The notes beneath the pieces were generated by a model. That model was given only the letters and a program-made list of their open reading frames with translations, ran no database searches and was not told the origin of the DNA. A DNA stretch of 37,856 nucleotides from Chloroflexota bacterium (GTDB lineage: Bacteria; Chloroflexota; Anaerolineae; Anaerolineales; Anaerolineaceae), in the NCBI GenBank assembly GCA_012729755.1, contig JAAYCN010000002.1:1-37856 (forward strand), in the 5' to 3' direction. Both the position numbers and the translations under genes were made by a program. How positions within the stretch are numbered: the stretch's first letter is position 1; every line of letters begins with the position of its first letter. This document shows positions 16,995-25,535 of the stretch, piece by piece.

Positions 16995-17963
16995 TTACCC
17001 CGCGCGGCGCATATTGCGGATTTCGCGGAACTTTTCTTTTTCGGCGTCTGTCAAATGGGCGGGGATGTGTACCTCTACCGTGGCATAGAGATTGCCAGGT
17101 TCGGCGTTTTTTCGGAGAGCGGGCATGCCGAGGCCTTTGAGGCGAAAGGTCTTGCCGCTGTCTGTTTGGGCGGGAATGGTCAGGCGCACGGTCTTGCCGG
17201 GGGTAGGCACGGCAACTTCACCGCCAAGGATGGCGGTATAGAGGTCTACCGGGACGCGTGTGCGCAGATCCTTGCCATCGCGAGTGAAAGTATCGTCGGG
17301 AAGCACTTTGATGCGCAAATAAAGGTCGGCGCCATCGGCCTGACCGCTGAGACGAACGCGCGAACCGGTGTCGACGCCCGCTGGAATGGTGGCTTCGATC
17401 TTGCGGCCGCTTTCAAATTGCAAGGAACGTTTGGTGCCTGTGTAGGCTTCGGCCAGAGTGATCTCAACTTCGTGAATGACATCGCGGGCAAGCGGCGCGG
17501 ATTGGGTCTGGCGAGATTGGCGGGAGGTGCGTGCGCTGGCGCGCGGCGCGCCCATGCCACTGCCAAAGAGGCTCTCAAAGAAGTCAGAGAAACCACCTAA
17601 GCCACCAAATCCGCCCATGCCGCCGAGGATCTCGTTGAGCTCCTCCTGAGTGACCGTGCGGTATTGGCCCTGGGGCTGGCTTTGTTGCTGGCGCGCCCAC
17701 TGCCCCCAGAAGTCCTGCGGGTCACCTCCGGCGGTTTGGTATTGACGGAACTCAGAACCAAACTGGTCGTATTTTTTACGCTTCTCAGGGTCAGAGAGCA
17801 CCTGATAGGCTTCGTTGACCTCTTTGAACTTTTCTTCGGCGCCTTTTTCGCGATTGACATCGGGGTGATATTTGCGGGCCAACTTGCGGTAAGCAGCCTT
17901 GATGTCGTCTCCACTGGCTGCCTTACCAACGCCGAGCGTTTTGTAATAATCCTTGTATTCCAT
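16995..17963 (-). CDS. DnaJ-like co-chaperone (CbpA type, no zinc finger)
   Basis: A 322-residue J-protein. Seen: J domain (1-70) with the HPD triad in [19 protein letters not shown]; a Gly/Phe-rich stretch (about 105-135, [26 protein letters not shown]); and a peptide-binding C-terminal domain pair (about 160-310, [19 protein letters not shown] ... GSRVRLSGQ ... [30 protein letters not shown]). The four CXXCXGXG zinc motifs of DnaJ are absent, so it is CbpA/DnaJ-class B. It stimulates DnaK ATPase and delivers clients. No dnaK or grpE lies in the window. It likely leads the minus-strand operon. Confidence 0.93.
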   Translation of the reverse strand: MEYKDYYKTLGVGKAASGDDIKAAYRKLARKYHPDVNREKGAEEKFKEVNEAYQVLSDPEKRKKYDQFGSEFRQYQTAGGDPQDFWGQWARQQQSQPQGQYRTVTQEELNEILGGMGGFGGLGGFSDFFESLFGSGMGAPRASARTSRQSRQTQSAPLARDVIHEVEITLAEAYTGTKRSLQFESGRKIEATIPAGVDTGSRVRLSGQADGADLYLRIKVLPDDTFTRDGKDLRTRVPVDLYTAILGGEVAVPTPGKTVRLTIPAQTDSGKTFRLKGLGMPALRKNAEPGNLYATVEVHIPAHLTDAEKEKFREIRNMRRAG

Positions 17964-17996
17964 AAAAAGCCTGACCTATCTGACAATCTAAAACAG

Positions 17997-18010
17997 GGTT
18001 AAGTTTAACC
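17997..18010. promoter_or_regulatory. Operator-like palindrome upstream of the DnaJ-like gene
   Basis: GGTTAA-GT-TTAACC is a perfect 14-bp dyad 34 nt upstream of the DnaJ-like start and between divergent genes. It does not resemble CIRCE. It could be bound by a dimeric regulator of either gene; the protein is unknown. Confidence 0.4.
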
Positions 18011-18136
18011 GATATCTGTATGTGTTCTGTTAACATCAGCATAAGTTTAGAGAGAAGGAAAGTTATCAGGAATTGTAAAGAATAATTAATTATATTGAAG
18101 CAAGGATTAAGAAATATAAATAAAAAGAAATAACAC

Positions 18137-18165
18137 TTGACAAAACTTAATAACGGTAATAAGAT
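18137..18165 (+). promoter_or_regulatory. Promoter of MFS transporter gene
   Basis: TTGACA (18137-18142), 17-nt spacer, TAAGAT (18160-18165), in an AT-rich intergenic stretch. Transcription would start near 18172, giving a 25-nt leader without a clear Shine-Dalgarno before ATG 18197. Confidence 0.7.
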
Positions 18166-18196
18166 GACCGCAAGTTTGCGCGAGAAATGAATCGAT

Positions 18197-19501
18197 ATGG
18201 AAGAACCTGTGATTGAAGAAAAACCGCAAGCGCCAAAAAATTGGCTGACTAATTACGCGCTGATGTGGATCGGGCAGATTCTTTCATTGTTGGGAAGCTC
18301 GGTTGTCCAATTTGCGCTGGTCTGGTATCTGACTGAAAAGACCGGCTCAGCGGTGGTGTTGACTACCACAATGCTAGTGGGTATGGTGCCGGAAGTTTTT
18401 TTGGGACCATTCTCAGGGGCGATCGTGGATCGGCTGAACCGCAAAATGATCATGATTGTTTCGGACGCGCTGGTGGCACTGGCGACACTGGCGCTAGTGT
18501 TCTTGTTCGCCGCTGGCTGGGTGCAGCTCTGGCATATCTACGTGATTATTTTTATCAGGTCGCTGGTGGGCACATTCCAATATCCGGCGGGCGCCGCGTC
18601 GATTTCACTGATGGTGCCGAAGGAACATCTGACGAGGCTGGCCGGAATCAACCAGGCGGCGAGGGGATTCCTGCAGATCGCGGCGCCTCCTTTGGGAGCG
18701 CTTCTGATCAAGTTCTGGCCGGTGCAGAACGTTTTGGCGGTGGATCTGGTGACCGCAGCGCTGGCGGTCTTCTTATTGGTGCTGTTTGTCAAAGTTCCAC
18801 AACCCAAACAAACCAAGGCGCCGGAACCAATCAGCGCTAGCGCCCTGTTAAAAGATGTGGGTGAGGGTTTCAGGTATATCTATGCCTGGAAAGGCCTGCT
18901 CTGGTTGATGATCGGCGCCTTACTGATCAACATGATTGCCACCCCCGCGTTTTCGCTGTTGCCGCTGTATGTGACTCAGTATTATGGAAAAGGCGCGACG
19001 GAATTAGCCTGGCTTGAGTCAGCGTTGGGGATCGGTATGATCGCCGGCGGGCTGCTTTTGGGGGTTTGGGGCGGTTTTAAGCGCAAGATATATACGGTGA
19101 TATGCGGAAACGCAGGTATGGGAATCGGCATCATCTTGTTGGGACTGTTGTCGAAAACGATGTATCAACTGGCAATCCCGGTGATGGGATTGATCGGCCT
19201 GACCAATGGGCTGACAAACGGGCCGTTCCTGGCAATCTTTCAGACTAAGATCAGACCAGACATGCAGGGACGGATTCTGACGGCGGTCAACAGTCTGGCT
19301 GTCGGCGCGACGCCGTTAGGATTGTTGCTGGCTGGCCCTCTGGCGGACACGCTGGGTATCAAGGTGTTTTACCTGGCCGCGGGTGTGATGTGTCTTTTAA
19401 TCGCGGCAGGCTGGTTAAAAACGCGGCAGGTTTACACCCTGGAAGATCAGGAAGAAGGCGGCCGGCTGGCGGTTGAACCCGCGGCATCAGCTGAGGAATA
19501 A
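18197..19501 (+). CDS. MFS exporter (MFS_3, Mef-like)
   Basis: A 434-residue major-facilitator exporter with about 12 hydrophobic segments. Seen: N-terminal WLTNYALMWIGQILSLLGSSVVQFALVWYLTEKTGSA, here listed as WIGQ--SLLGSSVVQFA, the loop 2-3 motif A FSGAIVDRLNRKMIMI (G-x-x-x-DRxxRK), and FQYPAGAASISLMVPKEHLTRLAGINQA in the first half, typical of the MFS_3 subfamily that includes Mef macrolide exporters and enterobactin exporter EntS. The substrate cannot be inferred. The acidic C-terminal tail (about 415-434) is cytoplasmic. It stands alone, with its own promoter, and converges on the HAD gene 17 nt away. Confidence 0.88.
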   Translation: MEEPVIEEKPQAPKNWLTNYALMWIGQILSLLGSSVVQFALVWYLTEKTGSAVVLTTTMLVGMVPEVFLGPFSGAIVDRLNRKMIMIVSDALVALATLALVFLFAAGWVQLWHIYVIIFIRSLVGTFQYPAGAASISLMVPKEHLTRLAGINQAARGFLQIAAPPLGALLIKFWPVQNVLAVDLVTAALAVFLLVLFVKVPQPKQTKAPEPISASALLKDVGEGFRYIYAWKGLLWLMIGALLINMIATPAFSLLPLYVTQYYGKGATELAWLESALGIGMIAGGLLLGVWGGFKRKIYTVICGNAGMGIGIILLGLLSKTMYQLAIPVMGLIGLTNGLTNGPFLAIFQTKIRPDMQGRILTAVNSLAVGATPLGLLLAGPLADTLGIKVFYLAAGVMCLLIAAGWLKTRQVYTLEDQEEGGRLAVEPAASAEE

Positions 19502-19518
19502 AAGAGTGGGGCGGGCGC

Positions 19519-20241
19519 TCAGGGAAGGGCGCCTTCGCCAGTTTCAAGGAAAATCGCAAGCTCAGATGTCGAGGGGAGTATGGCATGGGTGCCGGCGCGG
19601 CGCAGTTCTTTTTCGCGGCCAAAACCACAGAGCACGGAAAGCGACCAGGCGCCAGCCGCGCGAGCGGCTTTGACGTCGGTGGCTGTGTCGCCGATCATCA
19701 GGCATTCTTGTATGTCTACACCAAGCACCTGGGCGGCATGCAGGAGGGGATCAGGAAATGGCTTGGTGAGGGGGAGGGATTGAGAATGCAGAATGACTTC
19801 AAAATATGGGTCGAGGTTGTTGGCAGTGAGAAATTGGCGGGTGGTGGCCTGATTGCGGGCGGAAACGATGGCCAGCGGGTAGCGCGATTTAAGCTGATCA
19901 AGCATGGGGATCACGCCAGGAATGACCGGAAAACGTTCGGCGGTGAGATCTTCTTTGCCGAAGCGAAGGGCGCGAAGATCGAGCACGCGGGCGAGCAGGC
20001 CGTCGAGGTGGAGGCGATCGAGCAATTCCAGAAACCAGTTGCCGGGCCGTTCGATAAGATGGACGAGGTCGCGGGAGAATCTGGCGGCTTTGTGGGGCGG
20101 AAAAACGCTGGCCAGTGGGGCGAGGAACGACGCGATGCTCTCAACCATCTGGTCATCGCTGTCGGAAAGCGTGCCATCGATGTCAAAGATGAGCGCGCGG
20201 ACGCGCGAGCGGTCAAGCGGCGGCAGGGGTTGGCAGGACAT
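19519..20241 (-). CDS. HAD hydrolase, phosphoglycolate-phosphatase-like
   Basis: A 240-residue HAD phosphatase. Seen: motif I ALIFDIDGTLSDSDDQ near residue 15, an alpha-helical cap (about 30-100), motif II AIVSARNQATTRQFL, motif III Lys in LPLTKPFPDPLLHAAQVLG and motif IV CLMIGDTATDVKAARAAGAW. The cap and motifs fit the Gph/beta-phosphoglucomutase-like subclass; in motif I the second Asp is in DGT, as in phosphatases. The substrate is unknown. It starts 5 nt after the stop of the lipoprotein gene, so the two are cotranscribed. Confidence 0.88.
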   Translation of the reverse strand: MSCQPLPPLDRSRVRALIFDIDGTLSDSDDQMVESIASFLAPLASVFPPHKAARFSRDLVHLIERPGNWFLELLDRLHLDGLLARVLDLRALRFGKEDLTAERFPVIPGVIPMLDQLKSRYPLAIVSARNQATTRQFLTANNLDPYFEVILHSQSLPLTKPFPDPLLHAAQVLGVDIQECLMIGDTATDVKAARAAGAWSLSVLCGFGREKELRRAGTHAILPSTSELAIFLETGEGALP

Positions 20242-20246
20242 GGCAC

Positions 20247-21509
20247 TTATTTTAGCAGGGGTATGAGCGTTTGAAGCGTGTTTGGGTTTTCAGCGAAGAT
20301 GAGCGTAAAGTAGTTGTCGGCAGGAAGCAGCGCGGCGAAGCGCTCTTGCGCTTTATAGATGGCGTCTGATGAGGGTTCGCCGAAGCGGAGCATGAGCCAG
20401 TCGGCGAAAGCATTGGCGGCTTCGTGTTGGTCAGCAGGGGTATCCCAGACATAGCGGAGGATTAGAGCGAATTCGCGGCTGGCCGGGTTTTCGAGAATGA
20501 GATAACGATCGCCACCCCAACCCTCAGCGGCGGCGCTGGCGACTGTATCATTGAGACGGGAGTCGGACTGGTCGCCGCGGGCGAGCAGCAACCAGGTGAA
20601 CCACTCACCGATGACGTTATCTTCCTGAATCTGCCAATCGCTGCCGAGTGATTTGAGCGGGTCGGGCAGTTCGACTTTTAACGGATGGTCATCAGGATAG
20701 CGGGAGGGATGCAGTATGTGTTCAGAAGAGAGCGGCGGTTGGGTGGTGAAGGCGCGGTCAATGGCCGCGAATCCGCCCTGGGCATGGAGACTTTTGACGA
20801 ACGCGCCGCCCTGGAAGTATGGAAAGGTGAGGTTCTCGCGCATGAAGGCAGGAGCAGAATCGAACACCGGGCTTTGGGAGATGAGGGAGTAGTTTTGCAG
20901 TTCGGTGATGTCCTGGGAACTGTTGTGGGCGGAGAACCAGAGCGATTCGGTGAGGGTGGCATCCCCCTCAATCAGCGCTTGCAGCGCGGCGCATTTTTCA
21001 GAGTCTTCTTCGCAGCTTTCGTCGGTGTAACCCAGTTTGTCAGTGAAATCAAAATTGAAATCCTGAATGGCGTGGGTGTATTCATGAGCGAAGGTGGTGC
21101 GTTGGAGGACATTAAAATCAGCGCCCTGAACGATGAACATGGCTTTTTTTTCGTCGTCGTAAAAGCCGGCAATCTGCTCAGCGTAAAGCTTGTGATAAAA
21201 GTCAAGCAGGTCAAAGTCTTTGGGCAGAAGCCCGAGCAGCCAGAGGCTCCTGGCGTCTTTGACCGCGTCTGAGGGGGTGTAATCGGCAAAAAAGTCTGTT
21301 GCGACGGTTTTTTGAAGTTCGTCGGGCGTGAGAGACTGGCGGCTGAGACTCGGGGGTTCGGGCAGGCCGCGGATGGCGGCGACTTGCGCCTGGATAAGAT
21401 CCATCTGCGCGCTGGGGTCGGTGGGCGTGGGGGTCGGAGTAGATTTGGGCGCGCAGGCGACCAAAAAGGCGAGGACAAGGAGCAGGATGAGGCGGGTTTT
21501 GGTGGGCAT
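20247..21509 (-). CDS. Lipoprotein with HEXXH zinc-metallopeptidase signature
   Basis: A 420-residue predicted lipoprotein. Seen: signal peptide MPTKTRLILLLVLAFLVAC, then a Thr/Pro linker (PKSTPTPTPTDPS); FYDDEKKAMFIV; a gluzincin-like site TTFAHEYTHAIQDF (His142, Glu143, His146); and 35 residues later ALIEGDATLTESLWF with Glu181 as the probable third ligand. HEYTHAIQD...EGDA recurs in uncharacterised Chloroflexota lipoproteins, by memory. An ATG at 21530 is open upstream, but ATG 21509 gives a proper signal peptide, and a TATACT (minus, 21526-21521) lies 11 nt before it, which excludes the upstream start. An extracellular peptidase is inferred, not shown. Confidence 0.8.
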   Translation of the reverse strand: MPTKTRLILLLVLAFLVACAPKSTPTPTPTDPSAQMDLIQAQVAAIRGLPEPPSLSRQSLTPDELQKTVATDFFADYTPSDAVKDARSLWLLGLLPKDFDLLDFYHKLYAEQIAGFYDDEKKAMFIVQGADFNVLQRTTFAHEYTHAIQDFNFDFTDKLGYTDESCEEDSEKCAALQALIEGDATLTESLWFSAHNSSQDITELQNYSLISQSPVFDSAPAFMRENLTFPYFQGGAFVKSLHAQGGFAAIDRAFTTQPPLSSEHILHPSRYPDDHPLKVELPDPLKSLGSDWQIQEDNVIGEWFTWLLLARGDQSDSRLNDTVASAAAEGWGGDRYLILENPASREFALILRYVWDTPADQHEAANAFADWLMLRFGEPSSDAIYKAQERFAALLPADNYFTLIFAENPNTLQTLIPLLK

Positions 21510-21520
21510 AAGATGGGGTG

Positions 21521-21526
21521 AGTATA
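21521..21526 (-). promoter_or_regulatory. -10 box ahead of the HEXXH lipoprotein gene
   Basis: TATACT on the minus strand, 11 nt upstream of ATG 21509, with only a poor -35 (TTTCGT at 16 nt). It would give a leader of only a few bases. No Shine-Dalgarno is present. Confidence 0.4.
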
Positions 21527-21601
21527 CCATTATGCGCGGAGGACGAAATGAGGGTTACATGGTTGGCACGTTGGGTCAGCCTCCTACGTGAAAAAATGCA
21601 G

Positions 21602-21699
21602 GTCGGATGAAACCCGACAAAACAGGTATGGGGTTTGACTTGGGAGAGCTAAACGAGGCTTCTCCGGGGGAGCTGGAGAGCGCAGCGAAACTGAAGAGG
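21602..21699. repeat. Dispersed repeat segments shared with 30464-30627
   Basis: Two short segments recur on the far side of the 28-30 kb island. GTCGGATGAAACCCGAC (21602-21618, a small hairpin) matches GTCGGGTGAAATTCGAC (30611-30627). A 28-nt stretch starting GCTGGAGAGCGCAGCGAAAC (21672-21699) matches GCTGGAGCGCAGCGAGATTG (30464-30489). The stretch 21530-21760 has no convincing gene. Confidence 0.6.
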
Positions 21700-21763
21700 G
21701 TGGTTTCGAAACGATTGCTCTGAAATTTCAACCCCAAACTGGCATCTGCGCCTGCCACTGGTG

Positions 21764-21769
21764 TATAAT
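21764..21769 (+). promoter_or_regulatory. -10 box ahead of the Mg-transport operon
   Basis: TATAAT in the string GTGTATAATT. With a start near 21776 it gives a leader of about 220 nt before the MgtE-N/CBS gene. The -35 region is poor. No M-box or Mn riboswitch core was found in the leader. Confidence 0.45.
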
Positions 21770-21787
21770 TGAACTTAAGAAACGAAA

Positions 21788-21907
21788 ATGAATGAGATGG
21801 ATAACTTAACATCAACCGGAAGCGAAAACGCTGCGGATCCAGACGATCAACCTGGACCTGCAAGTATCTTCGGACGTTCCGATTCTCGCGCTTTGATCGC
21901 CATGTAA
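21788..21907 (+). CDS. Possible leader peptide, 39 codons
   Basis: An ATG-started frame of 39 codons in the leader of the putative Mg-transport operon, beginning MNEMDNLTSTGSEN and continuing ADPDDQPGPASIFGR. It is acidic and Pro-rich in the middle. There is no strong Shine-Dalgarno (AAGAAACG upstream). It lies 12 nt after the presumed transcription start. Acid/Pro-rich nascent chains destabilise ribosomes at low Mg in the E. coli MgtL system, so a Mg-sensing leader is conceivable, but the ORF may be fortuitous. Confidence 0.3.
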   Translation: MNEMDNLTSTGSENAADPDDQPGPASIFGRSDSRALIAM

Positions 21908-21998
21908 CCCATTCATGGCCAGGGTGCGGATGGTCGGTGCGCCCCCTGAATTTCACTTCCAAAATAAACTAATAACCTTAAGTTGAGCGAGGTGCGGG

Positions 21999-23267
21999 AT
22001 GATCTATTTAAGTCAGCTTTTAAACCAAAAAGTTTGGGATGCCTTTGGGCATATTGTTGGCCGTCTAAAAGACGTCATGGTCAATGCAACTGAGAAAAAC
22101 ATGCCTCCGCTCTCCGCGCTGGAGCTCAATATTCCCGAAGGTGAACCCAACCACCTCATCGACGCCCGAGCGATCGCTACTTTGTGGCCAAGCATCACTC
22201 TCAACGCGGATATCACCAAACTGCCAAAATATGAACCGCGTGGCCATGAGCTGCAGCTTAAAGAGCGTGTGCTTGACCAGCAGATTGTCGATACCGAAGG
22301 CCGCCGTCTGGTGCGCGTCAACGACCTGCAAATCGGGCGCAAGGGTGATATTTTTCTGCTCACGGGCGTCGATGCCAGCACTAATGGGCTCCTCCGCCGT
22401 CTCGGACTTGAAAAAGTTGGTCGAGGCATCGCCAAATTGGTGAACAAGGAAGATCAAACCCATGTGATCCCATGGGAGTTCGTTGCCTCAATTGAGCATG
22501 ACGACCCGCTTCGACTTTCTGTTGCCCAATCTCGTTTGGTCCAGATGCCTCCCGCCGACATTGCCGCCATCCTCGATAATCTCGACCATAACACCTCCAA
22601 AGCGCTGTTGCAGGGCTTTTCTGATGAGCAGTTGGCGGATACGCTTGAAGAGGCTTCCAATGAGATGCAACAGACGGTGTTATCCCACCTGCACCCTGAA
22701 AGAGCGGCCGACGTGCTCGAAGAGATGGATCCGGACGAGGCAGCCGACATTCTCGCCAGCATGGACAACACCACTTCGGAGCAATTGCTCACCCTGATGG
22801 AGGATGAGGACGAAGAGGACGTCCGCAAGCTGTTGGCCTACCCCGAAGACTCGAGCGGCGGCATCATGACCACCGAATATGCCTGGGTGCCGGACCAATA
22901 TTCGGTCGCGCAGGCACTCGAATATCTGCGCTCCTCAGAAGATGCCATCGAAGACGAGTTCATGTATTATGTTTACATTCTTGATAGCGAGGAGCGTCTG
23001 AAAGGGGTTGTCAGCCTGCGCGATCTTGTTACCGCGCCTCTTGACAAACCGCTTTCCAACTGGTTTGACGAAGATGCCATCAAAGTCAATCCGCTTACCC
23101 CACAGGATGAATGCGCCTATCTGGTCGCCAAATACGACCTCATGGCCATTCCGGTTGTTGATCCCGAGAGCAATGTCATGCTGGGGATTGTCACCGTGGA
23201 CGACGCGATTGACATCGTATTGCCCACCGCCTGGAAAAAGAAACTTCCGCGATTTTCCGGGAGATAG
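21999..23267 (+). CDS. PRC-barrel / MgtE-N / CBS-pair protein, putative Mg-transport regulator
   Basis: A 422-residue soluble protein. Seen: a PRC-barrel-like domain (about 1-90, starting MIYLSQLLNQKVWDAFGHIVG), a second PRC-like unit (about 95-170, QQIVDTEGRRLVRVNDLQIG), an MgtE N-type superhelical domain (about 185-290, with ADIAAILDNL, RAADVLEEMDPDEAADILASMD and LLAYPEDSSGGIMTTEY), and two CBS motifs (about 295-415, ending GIVTVDDAIDIVLPTAWKK). The MgtE transmembrane domain is missing. In MgtE the N and CBS domains bind Mg and gate the channel, so this looks like a free-standing Mg-sensing gate. GAGG lies 6-7 nt before the ATG. It is 8 nt from the transporter gene, which supports a joint role. 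Confidence 0.9.
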   Translation: MIYLSQLLNQKVWDAFGHIVGRLKDVMVNATEKNMPPLSALELNIPEGEPNHLIDARAIATLWPSITLNADITKLPKYEPRGHELQLKERVLDQQIVDTEGRRLVRVNDLQIGRKGDIFLLTGVDASTNGLLRRLGLEKVGRGIAKLVNKEDQTHVIPWEFVASIEHDDPLRLSVAQSRLVQMPPADIAAILDNLDHNTSKALLQGFSDEQLADTLEEASNEMQQTVLSHLHPERAADVLEEMDPDEAADILASMDNTTSEQLLTLMEDEDEEDVRKLLAYPEDSSGGIMTTEYAWVPDQYSVAQALEYLRSSEDAIEDEFMYYVYILDSEERLKGVVSLRDLVTAPLDKPLSNWFDEDAIKVNPLTPQDECAYLVAKYDLMAIPVVDPESNVMLGIVTVDDAIDIVLPTAWKKKLPRFSGR

Positions 23268-23275
23268 GTCAAGAC

Positions 23276-24526
23276 ATGAAGCAAAAGAACATTCCCCTTT
23301 GGCTGCGCAAGATCGGCATCATCTTCGCCGTGCTTGGCCCCGGTCTGATTACCGCCAGCGCTGATAATGACGCGCCTGGCATCGCCACTTACTCGATGAT
23401 TGGCTCCAAATATGGCTATACATTCTTGTGGATCGTGGTTGCCATTACCATCGGCGAGGTCGTCGTTCAGGAGATCGCCGCGCGCATGGGAGCGGTGACT
23501 GGCAAAGGCACCGCAGACCTTATCCGTGAGAAATTCGGCGTCAGGATGACCGCCTTCGCCATGCTGACCCTGCTGATCGCGAACTTAGGCACCACCTTCG
23601 CTCAATTTGCGGGTATCGCGGCAGCCGGCGAACTTTTTGGAATTAGCAAATACATCACAGTTCCCCTCGCCGCGATCATCATCAGCGCCCTGATTCTGAA
23701 GGGCAACTACAAACACGTTGAAAAAGTTCTGCTCTTTCTGTGCCTTTCTGCTTTTGCCTACGTCATTACTGTGTTTATCAACAAGCCAGATTGGGGACTT
23801 ATCGCCAGAGAATCGATCCATCCCCGCTTTCATTTTAATAGTGAATATATTCTGGCGATGCTCGCGGTTGTTGGCACGACGATCACTCCCTGGGGTATTT
23901 TCTATCTGCAAGCTTCCATCGCTGACAAAGGTATTGATTTGAACCAGTATGACCATACCAGAGTCGATGTCATATTTGGCGCTGCCTGGGGAAATGTCAT
24001 CTCAGCCTTCATTATGATCACTACTGCCAGCACCCTCTTTCTTCGTGGCATCGTGGTCGAGGAAGCAGCCGAAGCCGCTATGGCCCTCGAACCGCTTGCC
24101 GGCCAATGGTCCAGTACGCTCTTCTCCATTGGCTTAGTGGGCGCTTCCCTGCTTGCTATCTCTGTGCTTCCCCTCTCCACAACTTATGCGATGTGTGAGG
24201 CCTTTGGTTTTGAGCGCGGCTTAAATCGCCCAGTCAAAGAAGCGCCTGTCTTCTATACTATGTTTGCGATTATCACCGTTCTCAGTATGGCGGTCGTGCT
24301 CATCCCTGGTGTCCCGCTGTTCCAGCTGATGATCCTTTCACAGTCAATGAATGGCATCCTGCTCCCCATCCTGTTGGTTCTGGTGTTGATTCTTGCCAAC
24401 GATAAACACGTGATGGGTAAATGGAAAAACAAACCGCTTACGAACGCGCTGGCAATCGCCATGACAGTGTTGATCTTTGTTGTAACTGTCGCGCTGTTCG
24501 CGGGAGAGTTGTTCAAACTCGGCTAA
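23276..24526 (+). CDS. Nramp-related divalent metal transporter, NRMT (Mg) type
   Basis: A 416-residue LeuT-fold transporter with about 11 membrane segments. Canonical Nramp proteins bind Mn/Fe through DPGN in helix 1 and A/C-MPH in helix 6. Here helix 1 reads SADNDAPGIAT (Asp32, Gly35 in place of Asn) and helix 6 reads GTTITPWGIFYLQ (Thr204 in place of the metal-sulfur Met). These are the substitutions known for NRMT, the Nramp-related Mg transporters. The protein therefore probably imports Mg rather than Mn/Fe. It follows the MgtE-N/CBS gene by 8 nt. Its stop codon overlaps the stop of the convergent btuD-like gene by 4 nt. The name mntH would be misleading. Confidence 0.88.
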   Translation: MKQKNIPLWLRKIGIIFAVLGPGLITASADNDAPGIATYSMIGSKYGYTFLWIVVAITIGEVVVQEIAARMGAVTGKGTADLIREKFGVRMTAFAMLTLLIANLGTTFAQFAGIAAAGELFGISKYITVPLAAIIISALILKGNYKHVEKVLLFLCLSAFAYVITVFINKPDWGLIARESIHPRFHFNSEYILAMLAVVGTTITPWGIFYLQASIADKGIDLNQYDHTRVDVIFGAAWGNVISAFIMITTASTLFLRGIVVEEAAEAAMALEPLAGQWSSTLFSIGLVGASLLAISVLPLSTTYAMCEAFGFERGLNRPVKEAPVFYTMFAIITVLSMAVVLIPGVPLFQLMILSQSMNGILLPILLVLVLILANDKHVMGKWKNKPLTNALAIAMTVLIFVVTVALFAGELFKLG

Positions 24527-25527
24527 ATGTCAGACTCGAGAGAGAGCAGCATCGAGTAAATCGAAGTGTGTTCGCTGCTCTTGCCGTGGTATCTAAGACG
24601 CCAGATAACCGGGCGGGTGCTATCGTCAACCTCGACAATGAATTCATTGCCTGAGCCAGCTGGTTGAACCTCATAGCCGGCTCTTTGCAGCGCCCTTTTC
24701 GTCCAGATCAGGTTAATTCCTGAGGCATGCAGTTCAATGCTTCGGTGGGGAGGCCGACCTAAATTAAAGCTGCCTGTATTAGCGTTGAATGTGACATTCG
24801 ATTGATTGAAAGTCTTGCCAAATTGCCCATTCAACACCAGGTCTTCAGGGGAACCCTCTGAGATCTCGCCATTTCTATTCATCAGCCAGATTCGATCGGC
24901 GGTATGAAGCGCCAGATCGAGATCATGTGTGGAGGTCAAAACAGCTTTTTTCTGCTTATGGGCTAATTCTTTCAACAGACTCAACATGCTTACCCTGCCG
25001 GGCAGATCCAGAAACGCTGTGGGCTCATCGAGGACTAAAAGGTGTGGTTCCTGGGCCAGCGCTCTGGCGACCATCACACGCTGTTTTTCGCCATCGCTTA
25101 GTTCATCAATATAACGGTTTTTGAGAGGCATCGCGCCGACAATCTCCAGCGATTGGTCGACCACGTCCAGGTCGTTTCGCGTCAACACGTCGAAAAGCCC
25201 GGTGAATGGATATCTGCCCAAGGCGACTAATTCTCCAACGCGCATCGCTCCAGCCGAAACTGGGTTGGTCAGCACAACACTGACACTTTTCGCCAATTGA
25301 GTCGCGGTGAATTGCTTCAGCGATTGGCCGAGCAGTCTGATTTCGCCGGAAAGTGGTTTCTGCAGCCCGATCAGCGTACGCAGCAGCGTTGATTTTCCGA
25401 CCCCATTTGGCCCAACCAAACAGACCAATTCGTTAGGATTAAGCCGCAGGTTCAGTCCCTGAGAGATTGTTGAAACACCATCGCGACCTTCTTTAAAACC
25501 GATTGCGAGAGCGCTGGTTTGAAGCAC
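24523..25527 (-). CDS. btuD: Corrinoid ABC importer ATPase
   Basis: A 334-residue ATPase of the FecE/BtuD class. Seen: Walker A GPNGVGKSTLLRTLIG near residue 39, signature ELSDGEKQRVMVARAL (LSDGE for LSGGQ), Walker B LLVLDEPTAFLD and switch His in LTSTHDLDLAL. An extra C-terminal domain of about 80 residues (from FNANTGSFNLGRPPHRSIE) follows the usual 250-residue core; it is seen in some iron/B12 ATPases and its function is unknown. The start is a GTG at 25527. It is the last gene of the btuFCD operon behind the cobalamin riboswitch, so the cargo is inferred to be a corrinoid. Confidence 0.87.
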   Translation of the reverse strand: MLQTSALAIGFKEGRDGVSTISQGLNLRLNPNELVCLVGPNGVGKSTLLRTLIGLQKPLSGEIRLLGQSLKQFTATQLAKSVSVVLTNPVSAGAMRVGELVALGRYPFTGLFDVLTRNDLDVVDQSLEIVGAMPLKNRYIDELSDGEKQRVMVARALAQEPHLLVLDEPTAFLDLPGRVSMLSLLKELAHKQKKAVLTSTHDLDLALHTADRIWLMNRNGEISEGSPEDLVLNGQFGKTFNQSNVTFNANTGSFNLGRPPHRSIELHASGINLIWTKRALQRAGYEVQPAGSGNEFIVEVDDSTRPVIWRLRYHGKSSEHTSIYSMLLSLESDI

Positions 25528-25535
25528 CGGAGTGT

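Noticed and set aside
21576-21962. Minus-strand 128-codon open frame
   Set aside because: It runs through a dispersed repeat and the putative Mg-operon promoter and leader, has no Shine-Dalgarno and shows no protein-family pattern.
21770-21998. M-box (Mg) or yybP-ykoY (Mn) riboswitch in the leader of the transporter pair
   Set aside because: Neither conserved core could be matched in the leader; only the 39-codon frame and weak hairpins are seen.
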